From Renibacterium sp. (GTDB lineage: Bacteria > Actinomycetota > Actinomycetes > Actinomycetales > Micrococcaceae), in assembly GCA_017419405.1 (NCBI GenBank), contig JAFOLH010000009.1, positions 1 through 64,000 of the forward strand: 64,000 nucleotides of DNA, read 5' to 3'. Below, one piece after another: positions 63,642-64,000 of the stretch; positions within the stretch are counted from its first letter, which is position 1; every line of letters starts with the position of its first letter. The position numbers and the translations under genes were made by a program. The notes beneath the pieces were generated by a model, which saw only the letters and a list, made by a program, of their open reading frames with translations, had not been told where the DNA came from and searched no databases.

Positions 63642-64000
63642 ATGCCCAGCTCAGCACGCACCCCGGTCCTGATCGACGTCGACACCGGAATCGACGATTC
63701 GCTTGCCTTGCTCTACCTGCTGGCCAGCCCTGACGCCGAGCTGCTCGGCATCAGTTGCACGGCCGGCAACGTGCCGGCCAGACAAGTGGCGAAAAACAAC
63801 TTGGCCTGGCTGGAATTGTGCGGGCGCAGCGGCATCGAGGTCGCCTTGGGCGCCGAGGTGCCGCTGCTGGCACCGCTGATGACCACCGAGGAAACCCATG
63901 GTCCGCAGGGCATCGGCTATGCCGAGTTGCCGGATCCCCGGCACGCCATTTCGGACCGGCACGCGGTCCGACTCTGGATCGATACGGTCCGCGCCCGCCC
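63642..64000 (+). CDS. Nucleoside hydrolase, 3' truncated by the window edge
   Basis: The first 119 codons of an inosine-uridine-preferring nucleoside hydrolase (IUNH). The N-terminal ribose/Ca-binding motif VLIDVDTGIDDSLALLYLL with the DxDxGxDD pattern is intact, followed by GISCTAGNVPARQVAKNNLAWLEL. It splits the N-glycosidic bond of ribonucleosides in salvage. The rest of the gene lies beyond the window. Confidence 0.88.
   Translation, partial: MPSSARTPVLIDVDTGIDDSLALLYLLASPDAELLGISCTAGNVPARQVAKNNLAWLELCGRSGIEVALGAEVPLLAPLMTTEETHGPQGIGYAELPDPRHAISDRHAVRLWIDTVRAR

Overview
This 64 kb window comes from a high-GC Gram-positive chromosome, most likely a Micrococcaceae member of the Arthrobacter type. 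The evidence is the mycothiol synthase next to GlnR, the GC-rich codon use, the frequent GTG and TTG starts, the likely leaderless TANNNT-N6/7-ATG gene starts, and a GH85 endoglycosidase of the kind known from Arthrobacter. No rRNA, CRISPR array, transposase or phage gene was seen.

Layout: 1-3.4 kb holds the end of a lectin/AbfB-type secreted protein, a thiolase, a YbaK-type deacylase and a lipoprotein. 3.5-14.8 kb is a coherent carbohydrate locus: GH38 alpha-mannosidase, GH5 (GH5_18-like) glycosidase, LacI regulator, sugar ABC importer without its own ATPase, and a secreted GH85 endo-beta-N-acetylglucosaminidase. Together these make an N-glycan harvesting and degradation pathway, with a shared operator-like motif in front of its two main transcription units. 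15-25 kb is the secE-nusG-rplK-rplA and rplJ-rplL ribosomal block with tRNA-Trp, split by an aldehyde dehydrogenase and five acetyltransferase genes, three of them tandem two-domain paralogues.

25-32 kb has an aminotransferase, a low-GC patch with a small secreted Cys-containing protein, a PspC-centred two-component envelope module and AqpZ. 32-45 kb is mostly housekeeping: pfkA, ygfZ-like, nitrobindin-like, glnR, mshD, ppk, a Nudix/phosphatase fusion, thyA-folA, and an aspartate-semialdehyde dehydrogenase of the enterobacterial type. 45-48.7 kb contains an imine-reductase-like oxidoreductase beside a 31-bp perfect AT-rich inverted repeat, a fatty acid desaturase and an AlkZ-like protein.

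48.7-53.5 kb is the most interesting region: a compact linear azol(in)e peptide (thiazole/oxazole-modified RiPP) cluster. It has a 77-aa precursor ending in a run of 12 consecutive Cys/Ser/Thr, a free-standing E1-like partner, a YcaO cyclodehydratase with a Pro-rich tail, a SagB-type dehydrogenase and a two-gene ABC exporter, all overlapping or closely spaced behind one promoter with repeated GTCAA/TTGAC half-sites. A SAM methyltransferase lies convergently next to it. 54.3-64 kb returns to murB, two MaoC dehydratases, a TetR-controlled MFS exporter, a CitE-like lyase, an arylsulfotransferase-family protein, a VOC protein and the start of a nucleoside hydrolase.
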